DNA of 64,000 bases from Cupriavidus sp. EM10 (GCF_018729255.1 NZ_CP076060.1:2542001-2606000), one strand, 5' to 3'. Positions 1 to 9,403 are shown, counted from the stretch's first letter. Translations and numbers: made by a program. Notes: generated by a model not told the origin, from the letters alone.

Positions 1-27
1 TTACACCGGATTAAAAAGGAAGCTGAA

Positions 28-903
<876 letters not shown>

Positions 904-928
904 TTTTCGGCGGCGCGCAGGACAACAA

Positions 929-958
929 GAAAACCGCCTCTTCGGAGGCGGTTTTTGT
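929..958 (+). terminator. Intrinsic terminator of galU
   Basis: Perfect 10-bp stem (931-940 with 945-954), loop TTCG, then a T-rich tract. The UUCG tetraloop makes it very stable. It directly follows galU. Confidence 0.93.
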
Positions 959-960
959 TT

Positions 961-993
961 TCTCCCCTCTCCCGCACGGCGGGAGAGGGGAGA
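961..993. repeat. Dispersed palindromic repeat, copy 1
   Basis: Inverted repeat with perfect arms of at least 14 bp (CTCCCCTCTCCCGC, 3-base loop, then its complement), between the convergent galU and tusA-like genes. The same core CCCTCTCCC/GGGAGAGGG recurs at about 21.48, 21.58, 33.69 and 51.0 kb, always between genes. This resembles a REP-type family. Confidence 0.85.
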
Positions 994-1009
994 ACACATA
1001 AAGCGAAGG

Positions 1010-1237
1010 TCAGCGGCGCTTCATGTAGAACACGAACACCTTGTCCACTTCGGCGTGCGACAGCAGTTCGTTGCCGGTCTGCTTGGCGAAGGCCTGGAAG
1101 TCGCGCGTGGCGCCGGGGTCGGTGGCCAGCACCTTGAGCACGTCGCCGCTGGCCATGTCGGCCAGAGCCTTCTTGGTCCGCAGGATCGGCAGGGGGCAGT
1201 TCAGGCCGCGTGCGTCCACTTCTTTCTGGAAATCCAT
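1010..1237 (-). CDS. TusA/SirA-family sulfurtransferase-like protein
   Basis: A 75-residue protein of the TusA fold, which carries persulfide sulfur on a single cysteine for tRNA thiolation or other sulfur relay. The hallmark CPxP motif is present as NCPLP with Cys14, after the typical ARGL strand. The ATG at 1237 is preferred over a GTG nine bases upstream because AGAAGG lies 8 bases before it. It is the last gene of a minus-strand run (MFS, aldolase, tautomerase, threonine aldolase, Nudix). It could be TusA itself or a paralogue such as YedF. The partner is not shown by the sequence. Confidence 0.88.
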   Translation of the reverse strand: MDFQKEVDARGLNCPLPILRTKKALADMASGDVLKVLATDPGATRDFQAFAKQTGNELLSHAEVDKVFVFYMKRR

Positions 1238-1249
1238 TCCTCTCACCTT

Positions 1250-1846
1250 CTAGTTCTGGTTGATGCCATATTGTAGCGAAGCGCTGACCAGGCTGAAGTC
1301 GGTCGGCCGGCGCGGATCGGCGATGTCCTCGCCCGTGCCACGGTCGAAGAAGCGCACCGGCAGGCCGCGTCGTTCCAGGAAATCCGCCACGGCAAACCCG
1401 GTGCCGGCATTCCAGATACGCATCTTGTCCGGCGCCACGAGCTTGTATTCGACCAGTTCCTCGGACAACTGGATATTGCCTTCGGCCCGCACGTGGTAGG
1501 CAATGATCAGTTCGTTCTTGCGCGTGAACTCGTAGACGCCGATCAGCGACGCCGACACGGTATCGAGATTGGTTTCCTCCTTGAGTTCGCGCGCCACGCC
1601 AAGCTCGGGCGTCTCGTCCCGCTCCATGAAGCCGGTGACCAGCGCGAACATCTTCTCCGGCCAGGCGGCATTGCGCGCCAGCAGCAGCTTGCCCTCGTAC
1701 TCGACCACGGCCGCCAGGACCGGCAGCGGGTTGTCCCAATGCACAAAGCCACAGCCATCCTGCACGCACGCGTGGCGATAGCGCCCTGACATCGGCAGGT
1801 GTTCCAGTTCCGCGCCGCAGCGCGGGCAGAATCGATAGGGTTGCAT
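1250..1846 (-). CDS. Nudix hydrolase with N-terminal zinc ribbon
   Basis: Predicted pyrophosphohydrolase for a nucleoside-diphosphate-linked substrate. An N-terminal zinc ribbon is formed by Cys7, Cys10, Cys27 and Cys32 (CPRCG...C-x4-C), as in NudC-like enzymes. The Nudix box spans residues 72-94 (GFMERDE...RELKEETNL) with the catalytic REL-EE core intact, but the usual Gly after EE-x is Asn. At 198 residues it is shorter than NADH pyrophosphatase NudC (about 257). GGAG lies 7 bases before the ATG. The stop is 3 bases upstream of the tusA-like region, so the two are probably co-transcribed. The substrate cannot be told from the sequence. Confidence 0.9.
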   Translation of the reverse strand: MQPYRFCPRCGAELEHLPMSGRYRHACVQDGCGFVHWDNPLPVLAAVVEYEGKLLLARNAAWPEKMFALVTGFMERDETPELGVARELKEETNLDTVSASLIGVYEFTRKNELIIAYHVRAEGNIQLSEELVEYKLVAPDKMRIWNAGTGFAVADFLERRGLPVRFFDRGTGEDIADPRRPTDFSLVSASLQYGINQN

Positions 1847-1916
1847 CGTGGGGCTCCTGGGACTTTCTGGTTATCGTAAAACTGCTATTTCCGGGAATCT
1901 GGCCAGATCAGGCCTT

Positions 1917-2966
1917 TCACACGCACGCGGCGCGGATGTCGGCGGCGAACGCCTCCACCGTTTCGGGCTGCAGGTCCCACGCGCACATCAGCCGGCATCC
2001 GCCCGCGCCAATGAACGTGTAGAACAGCCAGCCCTTGGCCCGCAGCGCGTCGATGGCCGGCAGCGGCAATTCGGCAAACACCGCGTTGGCCTGGGTCGGG
2101 AACATGATGCGCACGCCCGGGATATCGGCAATGCGCTGGGCCAGCAAGGTGGCCATCGCGTTGGCATGGCGGCCGTTCTTGAGCCACACATCGTTTTCGA
2201 GCATGCCGAGCCACGGCGCCGAGATAAACCGCATCTTCGACGCCAGATGCCCGGCCTGCTTCACCCGGTACGCAAAATCCTCGGCCAGCCGACGGTCGAA
2301 GAACACCACGGCCTCGCCCACCGGCAGGCCGTTCTTGGTGCCGCCGAAGCACAGCACGTCCACGCCGGCGCGCCAGGTGATTTCTGACGGATGCACGCCC
2401 AGCGAAGCCACCGCGTTGGCAAAGCGCGCGCCGTCCATATGCACGCGCAGCTGCCGGCGCTTGGCGATGGCCGCGATGGCGCGCACCTCGTCCACGGAAT
2501 AGACCGTGCCCACCTCGGTGGCCTGCGTCAGCGACACCACGCGCGGCTTCGGGTAGTGGATGTCCGTCCGGCGCGTGACCAGGGCCTCCACCGCATCGGG
2601 CGTCAGCTTGCCGTTCTCGCCGGGCGCCGTCAGCAGCTTCGAACCGTTGGAGAAAAACTGCGGCGCGCCGCACTCGTCGGTCTCGATATGGGCCAGTTCG
2701 TGGCAGATCACCGAGTGGTACGACTGACAGAGCGACGACAACGCCAGCGAATTGGCGGCAGTGCCATTGAAAACGAAGAAGACCTCGCAATCGGTCTGGA
2801 ACAGGTCGCGGATGCGATCGCACACCTTTTGCGTCCAGCTGTCGTCGCCATAGGCCTTCTCGTGGCCGGTGGCGTTGGCCTCCAGGAAGTACTTCAGCGA
2901 TTCCGGGCAAAAGCCGGCGTAGTTGTCGGAGGCAAACTGCTGCATGGCGGAAACTGCGGAGGTCAT
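1917..2966 (-). CDS. ltaE: Low-specificity L-threonine aldolase
   Basis: PLP enzyme of the beta-eliminating lyase family that cleaves L-threonine or allo-threonine to glycine and acetaldehyde. The 349-residue protein shows SDNYAG near the N-terminus, the cofactor-contacting HMDGAR at 176-181 and the Schiff-base lysine K211 in FGGTKNG. It sits between the Nudix gene and a small tautomerase on the same strand, with 21 bases to the tautomerase. The family also accepts phenylserine and other beta-hydroxy amino acids, so threonine is the default, not a proven substrate. Confidence 0.9.
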   Translation of the reverse strand: MTSAVSAMQQFASDNYAGFCPESLKYFLEANATGHEKAYGDDSWTQKVCDRIRDLFQTDCEVFFVFNGTAANSLALSSLCQSYHSVICHELAHIETDECGAPQFFSNGSKLLTAPGENGKLTPDAVEALVTRRTDIHYPKPRVVSLTQATEVGTVYSVDEVRAIAAIAKRRQLRVHMDGARFANAVASLGVHPSEITWRAGVDVLCFGGTKNGLPVGEAVVFFDRRLAEDFAYRVKQAGHLASKMRFISAPWLGMLENDVWLKNGRHANAMATLLAQRIADIPGVRIMFPTQANAVFAELPLPAIDALRAKGWLFYTFIGAGGCRLMCAWDLQPETVEAFAADIRAACV

Positions 2967-2987
2967 CGGTTCGAACCTTGCCTGGAA

Positions 2988-3176
2988 TTACTTCTTGTCG
3001 AGCCAGAGCTCACCGCCGGTGGCCCAGTTCTCGCGCTTGATGTCGGTGATGATGATGTCGACGGCGCCGGCCGAGCAGCCCAGCGTGTCGCAGGTGACGC
3101 GGGTGATTTCCTCCACGAACTTGCGCTTCTGCTCGACCGTGCGGCCTTCGAACATTTCTACGTGAAACGTGGGCAT
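2988..3176 (-). CDS. 4-oxalocrotonate tautomerase-family protein
   Basis: 62-residue tautomerase subunit, the classic 4-OT length, starting Met-Pro so that removal of Met exposes the catalytic Pro1. Counting from that proline, Arg11 is conserved (EGR). Position 39 is Asp where 4-OT has Arg39, and position 50 is Trp where 4-OT has Phe50. It is therefore a tautomerase with probably different substrate preference. AAGGAG stands 7 bases before the ATG. It lies between a class II aldolase and threonine aldolase genes on the same strand. Confidence 0.88.
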   Translation of the reverse strand: MPTFHVEMFEGRTVEQKRKFVEEITRVTCDTLGCSAGAVDIIITDIKRENWATGGELWLDKK

Positions 3177-3211
3177 TGCATAGCTCCTTTACGAGTTTTT
3201 AGGACTGGACG

Positions 3212-3985
3212 TCAGTCTTTATAGGCAGGATCGATTTTATCGAGTCTGCGCAGCAGCGCGGGCCATTCCATCACGCCCTCGACGGCACCGTTGTCGTACA
3301 GCTGCAGCGATGTCCTGTCCGCGACGGCCGGCGACGGCTGCACCGTGGCGCCGCCCAGCTGCGCGCCGAGCTGGATCTCGCACGCCTTGATCAGCGTGGC
3401 CATCAGCACATAGGCTTCGGCCACGGTGCGGCCCACGGTCAGCGTGCCGTGATTGCGCAGCAGCATGGCCGGATGGCCGCCCAGCGACGCCGTCAGGCGC
3501 GCGCCCTCGGCCGGCGTGAAGGCCAGCCCTTCGTAGTCGTGATAGGCCAGGCGGCCGTGAAAGCGCATCGCGTGCTGCGACAGCGGCAGCAGCCCTTCGG
3601 CCTGGGCGGACACCGCGATGCCGGCGGTGTTATGCAGATGCATCACGCATTGCGCATCGGCACGGGCGGCATGGACGGCGGCGTGCAGCGCAAAGCCGGT
3701 GACGTTCACCGGATGGACGGTCTCGCCCACCACTTCGCCGCGGCCATTGATCTTGACCAGGTCCGACGCGCGGATCTCGTCAAAAGCGAAGCCGAACGGG
3801 TTGATCAGGAAATGATCGGGCTGACCGGGCACGGTGGCCGAGATATGGGTGTAGATAAGGTCGTCCCAGCGCTCCAGCGCGGCCAGCCGGTAGGCGGCGG
3901 CCAGGTCCACGCGTACGCGCGCTTCTTCGGGGCTGACGGGCAGGACCGGGCCGGTGGCACGTCCGGGCTGCAAGGCAAAAGACAT
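3212..3985 (-). CDS. Class II aldolase/adducin-family protein
   Basis: 257-residue protein of the class II aldolase fold (fuculose-phosphate aldolase/adducin head). Zinc ligands are visible as H116 and H118 (MHLHNTAG) and H179 (RNHGTL), and INPFG at 61-65 matches the substrate phosphate/dicarboxylate loop region. Members act as aldolases, epimerases or decarboxylases, and the sequence does not decide between these. It is followed by the tautomerase after 35 bases and preceded by an MFS transporter gene (88-base gap), suggesting import and breakdown of one small organic compound. Confidence 0.85.
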   Translation of the reverse strand: MSFALQPGRATGPVLPVSPEEARVRVDLAAAYRLAALERWDDLIYTHISATVPGQPDHFLINPFGFAFDEIRASDLVKINGRGEVVGETVHPVNVTGFALHAAVHAARADAQCVMHLHNTAGIAVSAQAEGLLPLSQHAMRFHGRLAYHDYEGLAFTPAEGARLTASLGGHPAMLLRNHGTLTVGRTVAEAYVLMATLIKACEIQLGAQLGGATVQPSPAVADRTSLQLYDNGAVEGVMEWPALLRRLDKIDPAYKD

Positions 3986-4073
3986 GGGGGCTTGGCTTTC
4001 GCGCCGCCCTGCAGCGCCGGCGCGGGGGCGTCCGGGTCGAGTGGGCGGCGAAGCCGATACTGTAGCGCAGTCG

Positions 4074-5312
4074 CTAGCGCGGCGTGTGCCCGGCCACCGG
4101 CATCGTGCGCCACATCCACAGGAAGATCAGCGCGCCGGCCAGCAGCGCCAGCGCCGCCACGCCCAGCGACGCACCGAAGCCCCCCGTGCGCGCCACTAGC
4201 GCGGTGGCCAGCGGCGGCCCCGCAATCTGGCCGATGGCGTAGGCCGCCGTCATCAGGCCGATCAGCTTGGCAGCCTTGCCGCCCCACAGGCGCCGCGCCT
4301 CGCGCATCGCAAACGACACCAGCGCCGTGAATGGCAGGCCCACCAGCAGGCTGCTCAGCGCAAACCCGGCCACGGTGGGCCACACGGCGGCCACGCCCAC
4401 GCCTGCGGCCTGCAGCGTGTACAGCACCATCATCATGCGGCGATTGTCGTGATGCATGCCGACGCGGGTGGCCAGCCAGGCGCCCACGGCGACGCCGGCA
4501 CCGAGGATCGGCCAGAACAGGTCGGCCCAGACGCTGCCGGGCATGGCGTGGCGGGCGATCACTGGCAGGAATGTCGCCGTGATGATGTATCCGAAACCGG
4601 CCAGGCCGTAGGCCAAGGTCAGCGCCCAGGTCTCGATGTCCAGCCGTGGCGTCGCCGTGGCCTCCACACCCGGCGTGGTGCCCTGCACGGGCGCCGGCGC
4701 GGGCGACCCGTAGACGCGCCACACCGGCAGCAGCATCGCGGCGCCCAGTATCGTGAACGCAATCCACCCCCAGTTGGCCTGCCATCCGGCCGCCACCATG
4801 CCGAACGCGGACAGGCCCGTCACCACGATGCCGATGCCCGGGCCGCAGAACATCAGCCCACCCAGCGTGGGATGCCCCAGTTCGGCCAGCCGCTGCATGC
4901 ACCACGCCGTGCCGTACACCATCACCAGCGCGCTGGCGATGCCAGCCAGCGTGCGCCAGGCCAGCCATGCCGGCATGCCGCCGGGCAGCGCCATCGCCAG
5001 CGTCAGCACGACGGTCAGCGCCAGGGCGCCGCGCACCATGCGCACCGGGTCGGGCCGGATGAACAGGCACAGCACGGCGCCCAGCAGGTACCCGATGTAG
5101 TTCAGCGTGGCCAGCGCGCCGCCCTCGCCCAGCGTCACGGTGCCGTCGTGCAGCATCATCGGCAACAGCGGCGTGAATGCGAACCGGCCGATGCCCATGG
5201 CCAGGGCCAGCGACACCAGGCCGGCCAGCGCCACGGCCAGCGGGCCGGCGGTGGACCGTGCGGCGAGGTCGCGGGCGGAAACTTCAACGTCGGCTACGGG
5301 CAGGCGGGGCAT
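4074..5312 (-). CDS. YbfB/YjiJ-family MFS transporter
   Basis: 412-residue integral inner-membrane transporter with about 12 hydrophobic helices. The first begins with GIGRFAFTPLLPMM, the signature of the YbfB/YjiJ branch of the major facilitator superfamily. The cargo is unknown. It is divergent from a LysR-type regulator 138 bases away, which probably controls it, and heads the minus-strand run with the class II aldolase. No strong Shine-Dalgarno precedes the chosen ATG, so the exact start is uncertain. Confidence 0.88.
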   Translation of the reverse strand: MPRLPVADVEVSARDLAARSTAGPLAVALAGLVSLALAMGIGRFAFTPLLPMMLHDGTVTLGEGGALATLNYIGYLLGAVLCLFIRPDPVRMVRGALALTVVLTLAMALPGGMPAWLAWRTLAGIASALVMVYGTAWCMQRLAELGHPTLGGLMFCGPGIGIVVTGLSAFGMVAAGWQANWGWIAFTILGAAMLLPVWRVYGSPAPAPVQGTTPGVEATATPRLDIETWALTLAYGLAGFGYIITATFLPVIARHAMPGSVWADLFWPILGAGVAVGAWLATRVGMHHDNRRMMMVLYTLQAAGVGVAAVWPTVAGFALSSLLVGLPFTALVSFAMREARRLWGGKAAKLIGLMTAAYAIGQIAGPPLATALVARTGGFGASLGVAALALLAGALIFLWMWRTMPVAGHTPR

Positions 5313-5353
5313 CGGGAATCAGGGATCAGAAAGGGGGCGACAGAAGCGCTGGA

Positions 5354-5390
5354 GCATATGCGCATTGTTGACTATGCTATGCGCGAACGA
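5354..5390. promoter_or_regulatory. Candidate LysR-regulator site in divergent MFS/lysR promoter
   Basis: Direct repeat TATGCGC at 5357-5363 and 5378-5384 (21 bp apart, two helical turns) overlapping the inverted pair GCAT-N8-ATGC at 5362-5377. It sits between the divergent MFS and LysR genes. Spacing on one DNA face suits a LysR tetramer, but this is inference from position and symmetry. Confidence 0.4.
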
Positions 5391-5450
5391 TCCATCACGG
5401 AAAATGAATAATTGAGATGCAAACCATCTCGATTTGAATGGGAGTCGCAT

Positions 5451-6338
5451 ATGGACCTGGCCGCTTTGGAGATTTTTCGCACGGTGGTGGAAGCCGGTGG
5501 CATCACCCGGGCCGCCGAGCGGCTGCATCGTGTGCAGTCGAACGTGACCACGCGCATCCGGCAACTGGAGCAATCGCTGGGGGTGGAACTGTTTGTCCGT
5601 GACGGGCGGCGCATGGTGCTCACCCCGGCCGGCCAGACGCTGTTCGACTACGCCTGCCGCATCCTGCAGCTGTCCGAGGAAGCCAAGCATGCGGTGCAGC
5701 CGGCACATCCGCACGGCCGGCTGCGTATCGCGTCGATGGAAAGCACGGCGGCCAGCCGCCTGCCCAACGTGCTGGCCGCCTATCACCAGCAATGGCCGGA
5801 TGTCGAACTGGAGCTGGTGACGCTGATCACCAACAAGGCGCTCGATGCGGTGCGCCGCTTCGAGGTCGATTGCGCGTTCGTGGCCGAGCCCCTGGGCGAC
5901 CCCGACCTGGTCAGCCTGCCGGCATTCGAGGAAGAACTGGTAATCGTGTCGAGCACCAGCCATCGCCCGATCCGCACGCCGGAGGACGTCGAGCGCGCCA
6001 CGCTGCTGGCGTTCGAGCCCGGCTGCAACTATCGCACCCGCTTCGAGCGATGGTTTGGCCAGTGTGGTCGTGGCACGCACCGGGTGATCCAGCTGGGGTC
6101 GTATCACGCCATCGTGACCTGCGCTGCGGCCGGCATCGGCGTCGGGATGGTGCCGAGATCGGTGCTGGCGCTGTATCGCAACCTGCCGCAGATCGGCATC
6201 CATCCGCTGGGCGAAACCGGCCGCGTCACCACCGTGCTGACCTGGCATCCGTCGATGGCCGGCGCCGCCCTGATGGCGCTGGCCGACATGCTGCCCCAGT
6301 CGGCCGGTACGCTCGACGATACCCGCGAAGTGGCCTGA
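5451..6338 (+). CDS. LysR-family transcriptional regulator
   Basis: 295-residue LysR regulator: an N-terminal winged helix-turn-helix (residues 1-60, ALEIFRTVVEAGGITRAAERL and SNVTTRIRQLE) and a C-terminal periplasmic-binding-like effector domain. The start at 5451 is chosen because the conserved helix begins MDLAALEIF and GGAG lies 6 bases upstream. A longer in-frame start adds an unrelated 13 residues. It is divergent from the MFS transporter gene, its likely target. The effector is unknown. Confidence 0.92.
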   Translation: MDLAALEIFRTVVEAGGITRAAERLHRVQSNVTTRIRQLEQSLGVELFVRDGRRMVLTPAGQTLFDYACRILQLSEEAKHAVQPAHPHGRLRIASMESTAASRLPNVLAAYHQQWPDVELELVTLITNKALDAVRRFEVDCAFVAEPLGDPDLVSLPAFEEELVIVSSTSHRPIRTPEDVERATLLAFEPGCNYRTRFERWFGQCGRGTHRVIQLGSYHAIVTCAAAGIGVGMVPRSVLALYRNLPQIGIHPLGETGRVTTVLTWHPSMAGAALMALADMLPQSAGTLDDTREVA

Positions 6339-6424
6339 TCCTTCGCTTCGTCCTGCAGGATGTGGCCGGTCGCCTACACTGAAAGTGGCGCGGCCACGGC
6401 ATTCACGGCGGGCCGCGCCCCGCC

Positions 6425-7867
6425 ATGACACACGCATTTGCGTTGCCCCCGCCAACGCCGCCCGCCGGCCACTGGCACTGGACGCATTGGCTCGCGCTGG
6501 CCGACCTGGGGCTGGTCTTGCTGACGGTCTCCGGCGCGCTGGCGCAGACGCCTTCGGCGCCGGCCCAGCCTGCATCGGCCGCCCCGGTATATGTCGTCCC
6601 GGTCCAGGGCGCCATCGGTCCCGCCAGCGCCAGCTTCGCCGTGCGCGGCATCGAGCGCGCACGCAGGCAGGGTGCGCAGTTGGTGGTGCTGGAAATGGAC
6701 ACGCCCGGCGGCCTCGACAAGTCGATGCGCGACATCATCCAGGCCATCCTGGCCTCGCCCGTGCCCGTGGCCACCTATGTCTATCCCGGCGGTGCGCGCG
6801 CTGCCAGCGCCGGCACCTACATCCTCTACGCCAGCCATGTTGCCGCCATGGCGCCCGGCACGAACCTGGGCGCGGCCAGCCCGGTGTCCATCGGCATCGG
6901 CGGACCGAAACCCGAGGCCGGGCCGCCTGCCGCCTCCTCTCCCGCCAGCGCTCCGGCCGGCGAGGACACCATGACGCGCAAGCAGATGCACGACGCATCG
7001 GCCTATATTCGCGGGCTGGCGCAGTTGCGGCATCGCAATGCCGAATGGGGAGAGCGGGCAGTCCGTGAAGCCGTGAGCCTGTCCGCCGACGAAGCCGTGG
7101 CACAGAAAGTGGCCGATCTGGTGGCGCCCAACCTGCCCGCGCTGCTCCGCCAGCTGGACGGCAAGCGGATCGAGGCCGCCGGCGTCGCCCGCACGCTGCA
7201 CACGGCCGGGGCGCCCATCGTCACGCTGGAACCTGACTGGCGCAGCAAGCTGCTGGCCGTCATCACCGATCCGAGCGTGGCGCTGATCCTGATGATGATC
7301 GGCATCTACGGGCTGATCTTCGAATTCTCCACGCCGGGCATGGTGATACCGGGCATGGCCGGGGCCATCTGCCTGCTGCTGGGCCTGTTTGCGCTGCAGA
7401 TGCTGCCCATCAACTATGCCGGGCTGGCGCTGATCGCGTTTGGCGTGGGCTGCATGGTTGCCGAGGTATTCCTGCCGACGTTCGGCGCGGTGGGCGTGGG
7501 CGGCATCATCGCCTTCGCGTTCGGGGCCGTGATGCTGATCGATACCGATGTGCCCGGCTTTGGCGTGCCGCTGGCCCTGATTGGCGCGCTGTCCGCCATC
7601 TCGGCGGTGTTCCTGTTCGGCATGTCCGCGCTACTGCTGCGCGTGCGGCGCCGGCCCGTGGTCAGCGGGGCGGATACGCTGGTGGGCAGCGTCGGCGTGG
7701 TGGTGATCGATCCGGCCGCCGCCGCGGGCTCGACTGATGGCTGGGCCATCGTGCGCGGCGAGCAATGGCGCATCCGCAGCAACCGCCCCCTGGCGAGCGG
7801 ACAGTCCGTGCGCGTGACCGGGCGGCATGGCCTGGTGCTGGATGTCACTTCGATTCACGATGCCTGA
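6425..7867 (+). CDS. NfeD-type membrane-bound serine protease
   Basis: 480-residue protein of the long NfeD family: signal/anchor helix (residues 21-40), a ClpP-like periplasmic protease domain, several membrane helices (about 265-400) and a C-terminal OB-fold NfeD domain. The Ser-Lys dyad is likely S128 (ARAASAGTYI) and K186 (TRKQMHDASAYI). Homologues cleave the C-terminus of partner stomatins, and the next gene encodes exactly such a protein, 18 bases downstream. A Pro/Ala-rich insert (about residues 160-180) separates Ser and Lys. No good ribosome site precedes the ATG. Confidence 0.92.
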   Translation: MTHAFALPPPTPPAGHWHWTHWLALADLGLVLLTVSGALAQTPSAPAQPASAAPVYVVPVQGAIGPASASFAVRGIERARRQGAQLVVLEMDTPGGLDKSMRDIIQAILASPVPVATYVYPGGARAASAGTYILYASHVAAMAPGTNLGAASPVSIGIGGPKPEAGPPAASSPASAPAGEDTMTRKQMHDASAYIRGLAQLRHRNAEWGERAVREAVSLSADEAVAQKVADLVAPNLPALLRQLDGKRIEAAGVARTLHTAGAPIVTLEPDWRSKLLAVITDPSVALILMMIGIYGLIFEFSTPGMVIPGMAGAICLLLGLFALQMLPINYAGLALIAFGVGCMVAEVFLPTFGAVGVGGIIAFAFGAVMLIDTDVPGFGVPLALIGALSAISAVFLFGMSALLLRVRRRPVVSGADTLVGSVGVVVIDPAAAAGSTDGWAIVRGEQWRIRSNRPLASGQSVRVTGRHGLVLDVTSIHDA

Positions 7868-7885
7868 CACGACAAGGAGCCCGAC

Positions 7886-8640
7886 ATGGCATTCGGATTC
7901 AGTTTCGGTGGCCTGATTTTCCTGCTGCTTCTGCTGGTGATATCCGCCTTCCGCGTGCTGCGCGAATACGAGCGCGGCGTGGTGTTCATGCTGGGGCGCT
8001 TCTGGCGCGTCAAGGGGCCCGGGCTGGTGCTGATCATCCCCGTCGTGCAGCAGATGGTGCGCGTGGACCTGCGCACCGTGGTGCTGGACGTGCCGCCGCA
8101 GGACGTGATCTCGCACGACAACGTGTCGGTCAAGGTCAATGCGGTGGTCTACTTCCGCGTGGTGGACCCCGAGCGCGCCATCATCCAGGTGGCCAACTTC
8201 CTGGAGGCCACCAGCCAGCTGGCGCAAACCACGCTGCGCTCGGTGCTGGGCAAGCACGAGCTGGACGAGATGCTGGCCGAGCGCGAGAAGCTCAATCTCG
8301 ACATCCAGAAGGTGCTCGACGCCCAGACCGACGCGTGGGGCATCAAGGTATCGAATGTCGAGATCAAGCATGTGGACCTGAACGAGTCGATGGTGCGCGC
8401 CATCGCCCGCCAGGCCGAGGCCGAGCGCGAGCGGCGCGCCAAGATCATCCACGCCGAAGGCGAACTGCAGGCTTCAGAAAAGCTGCTCGAAGCGGCCCAG
8501 ATGCTGGCCCGCCAGCCCCAGGCCATGCAGCTGCGCTACCTGCAGACACTGACGCAGATCGCCGGCGACAAGAGCTCGACCATCGTGTTTCCGTTGCCGA
8601 TCGATATTGTTTCGACGTTGACGGGGGGTGGGGGAAGTGA
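7886..8640 (+). CDS. Slipin (stomatin/SPFH/Band 7 protein)
   Basis: Membrane-anchored SPFH protein: one N-terminal helix (residues 9-22), SPFH domain starting [14 protein letters not shown], then an Ala/Glu-rich coiled coil (about 180-220). It is the expected partner and substrate of the NfeD protease encoded 18 bases upstream. As sequenced the frame runs on to 8689 with an odd Trp-rich tail. One extra G in the G-runs at 8623-8634 would end the protein at a TGA at 8638-8640 after TGGGGK, giving 251 residues. I take 8640 as the true end, and a missing base as the cause of the tail. Confidence 0.88.
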
Positions 8641-8778
8641 GGTGAGGTGGTGGAGCCTTGGCCGAGTTGACGGAGAGCAAGCAGGCTGATTTACAGCCCT
8701 CAAGTTCAGATCTGTCTCATTTGCTCAGCTTCTAGATGCGCGTAGGCTGGCCTCATTCCATTCACCGAGGGCCACTAC

Positions 8779-9258
8779 ATGATGAGGGACCATGCACTGC
8801 TCGGCTGGTTTGTGTTCAACATCGCCATTCCGTTGCTGGCGCCGTTGGCATTGCTACCGCTCCTCAAGATTACGAGGGCCTTGCGCCAACGCAGCCGTGG
8901 CGTGGTCATGCGCACCATGGAGAACGGGCAACTACTCTGGGCCACGATCCCGATGAGTGCCAGCGCGTGCTATGCCCTGGCCCAACATCTCGGGCTAGAT
9001 ACCTCCCGGAGCCAGTGGATGTGGACGGCCCTGACCGCGCATGTGGCGCTCATCGTGTACGCCGCGGTGCTGGTTCTTCTTGGGGCCGTCGAGGCAATTC
9101 TGACCACTCCGGGCGCTGCGGCGCCCAAATGGCCGCTGTTCATGTCGCTGATTGTCACGACAGCGAGTGCAGCCGCCCACTTCTTTGGTTACACGATGCT
9201 GATACGGCCGGCCCTTGCGTTGACCGCCCAACTTCCGACATTACTTCCTCTCACGTAA
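8779..9258 (+). CDS. Hypothetical four-helix membrane protein
   Basis: 159 residues with four hydrophobic segments (about 8-28, 52-70, 82-106, 118-148) and a basic loop after the first (RALRQRSRG). I recognise no family. It is followed 12 bases later by a 43-residue membrane protein with a good ribosome site, so the two are probably co-transcribed. An alternative ATG lies 3 bases downstream. Both genes point into the terminator of the convergent alaS. Confidence 0.65.
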   Translation: MMRDHALLGWFVFNIAIPLLAPLALLPLLKITRALRQRSRGVVMRTMENGQLLWATIPMSASACYALAQHLGLDTSRSQWMWTALTAHVALIVYAAVLVLLGAVEAILTTPGAAAPKWPLFMSLIVTTASAAAHFFGYTMLIRPALALTAQLPTLLPLT

Positions 9259-9270
9259 AAGGAGAACATC

Positions 9271-9402
9271 ATGGAACGCTTCCTGACCCGATTTTTTACC
9301 GACCGTGCATTCCAGACCAAGATCATGATTCCGGTATCCATCGTCCTCCTGAGCATCGGCATCGTGCCCACCATCCTGATAGCGCTGTTTGCGGATCGAT
9401 AG
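9271..9402 (+). CDS. Small membrane protein, 43 residues
   Basis: Short reading frame starting MERFLTRFF and ending IALFADR, with one strong hydrophobic helix (about residues 19-40) and a basic/aromatic N-terminus. AAAAGGAG precedes the ATG by 6 bases and the gap to the four-helix membrane gene is 12 bases, both favouring real translation. No family is recognised. It might be a subunit or regulator of the upstream protein, an inference from pairing only. Confidence 0.6.
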   Translation: MERFLTRFFTDRAFQTKIMIPVSIVLLSIGIVPTILIALFADR

Positions 9403-9403
9403 C

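Noticed and set aside
5451..6338. Second helix-turn-helix gene next to the LysR gene
   Set aside because: Only one regulator is present; the extra 13 residues from an upstream start are not conserved.
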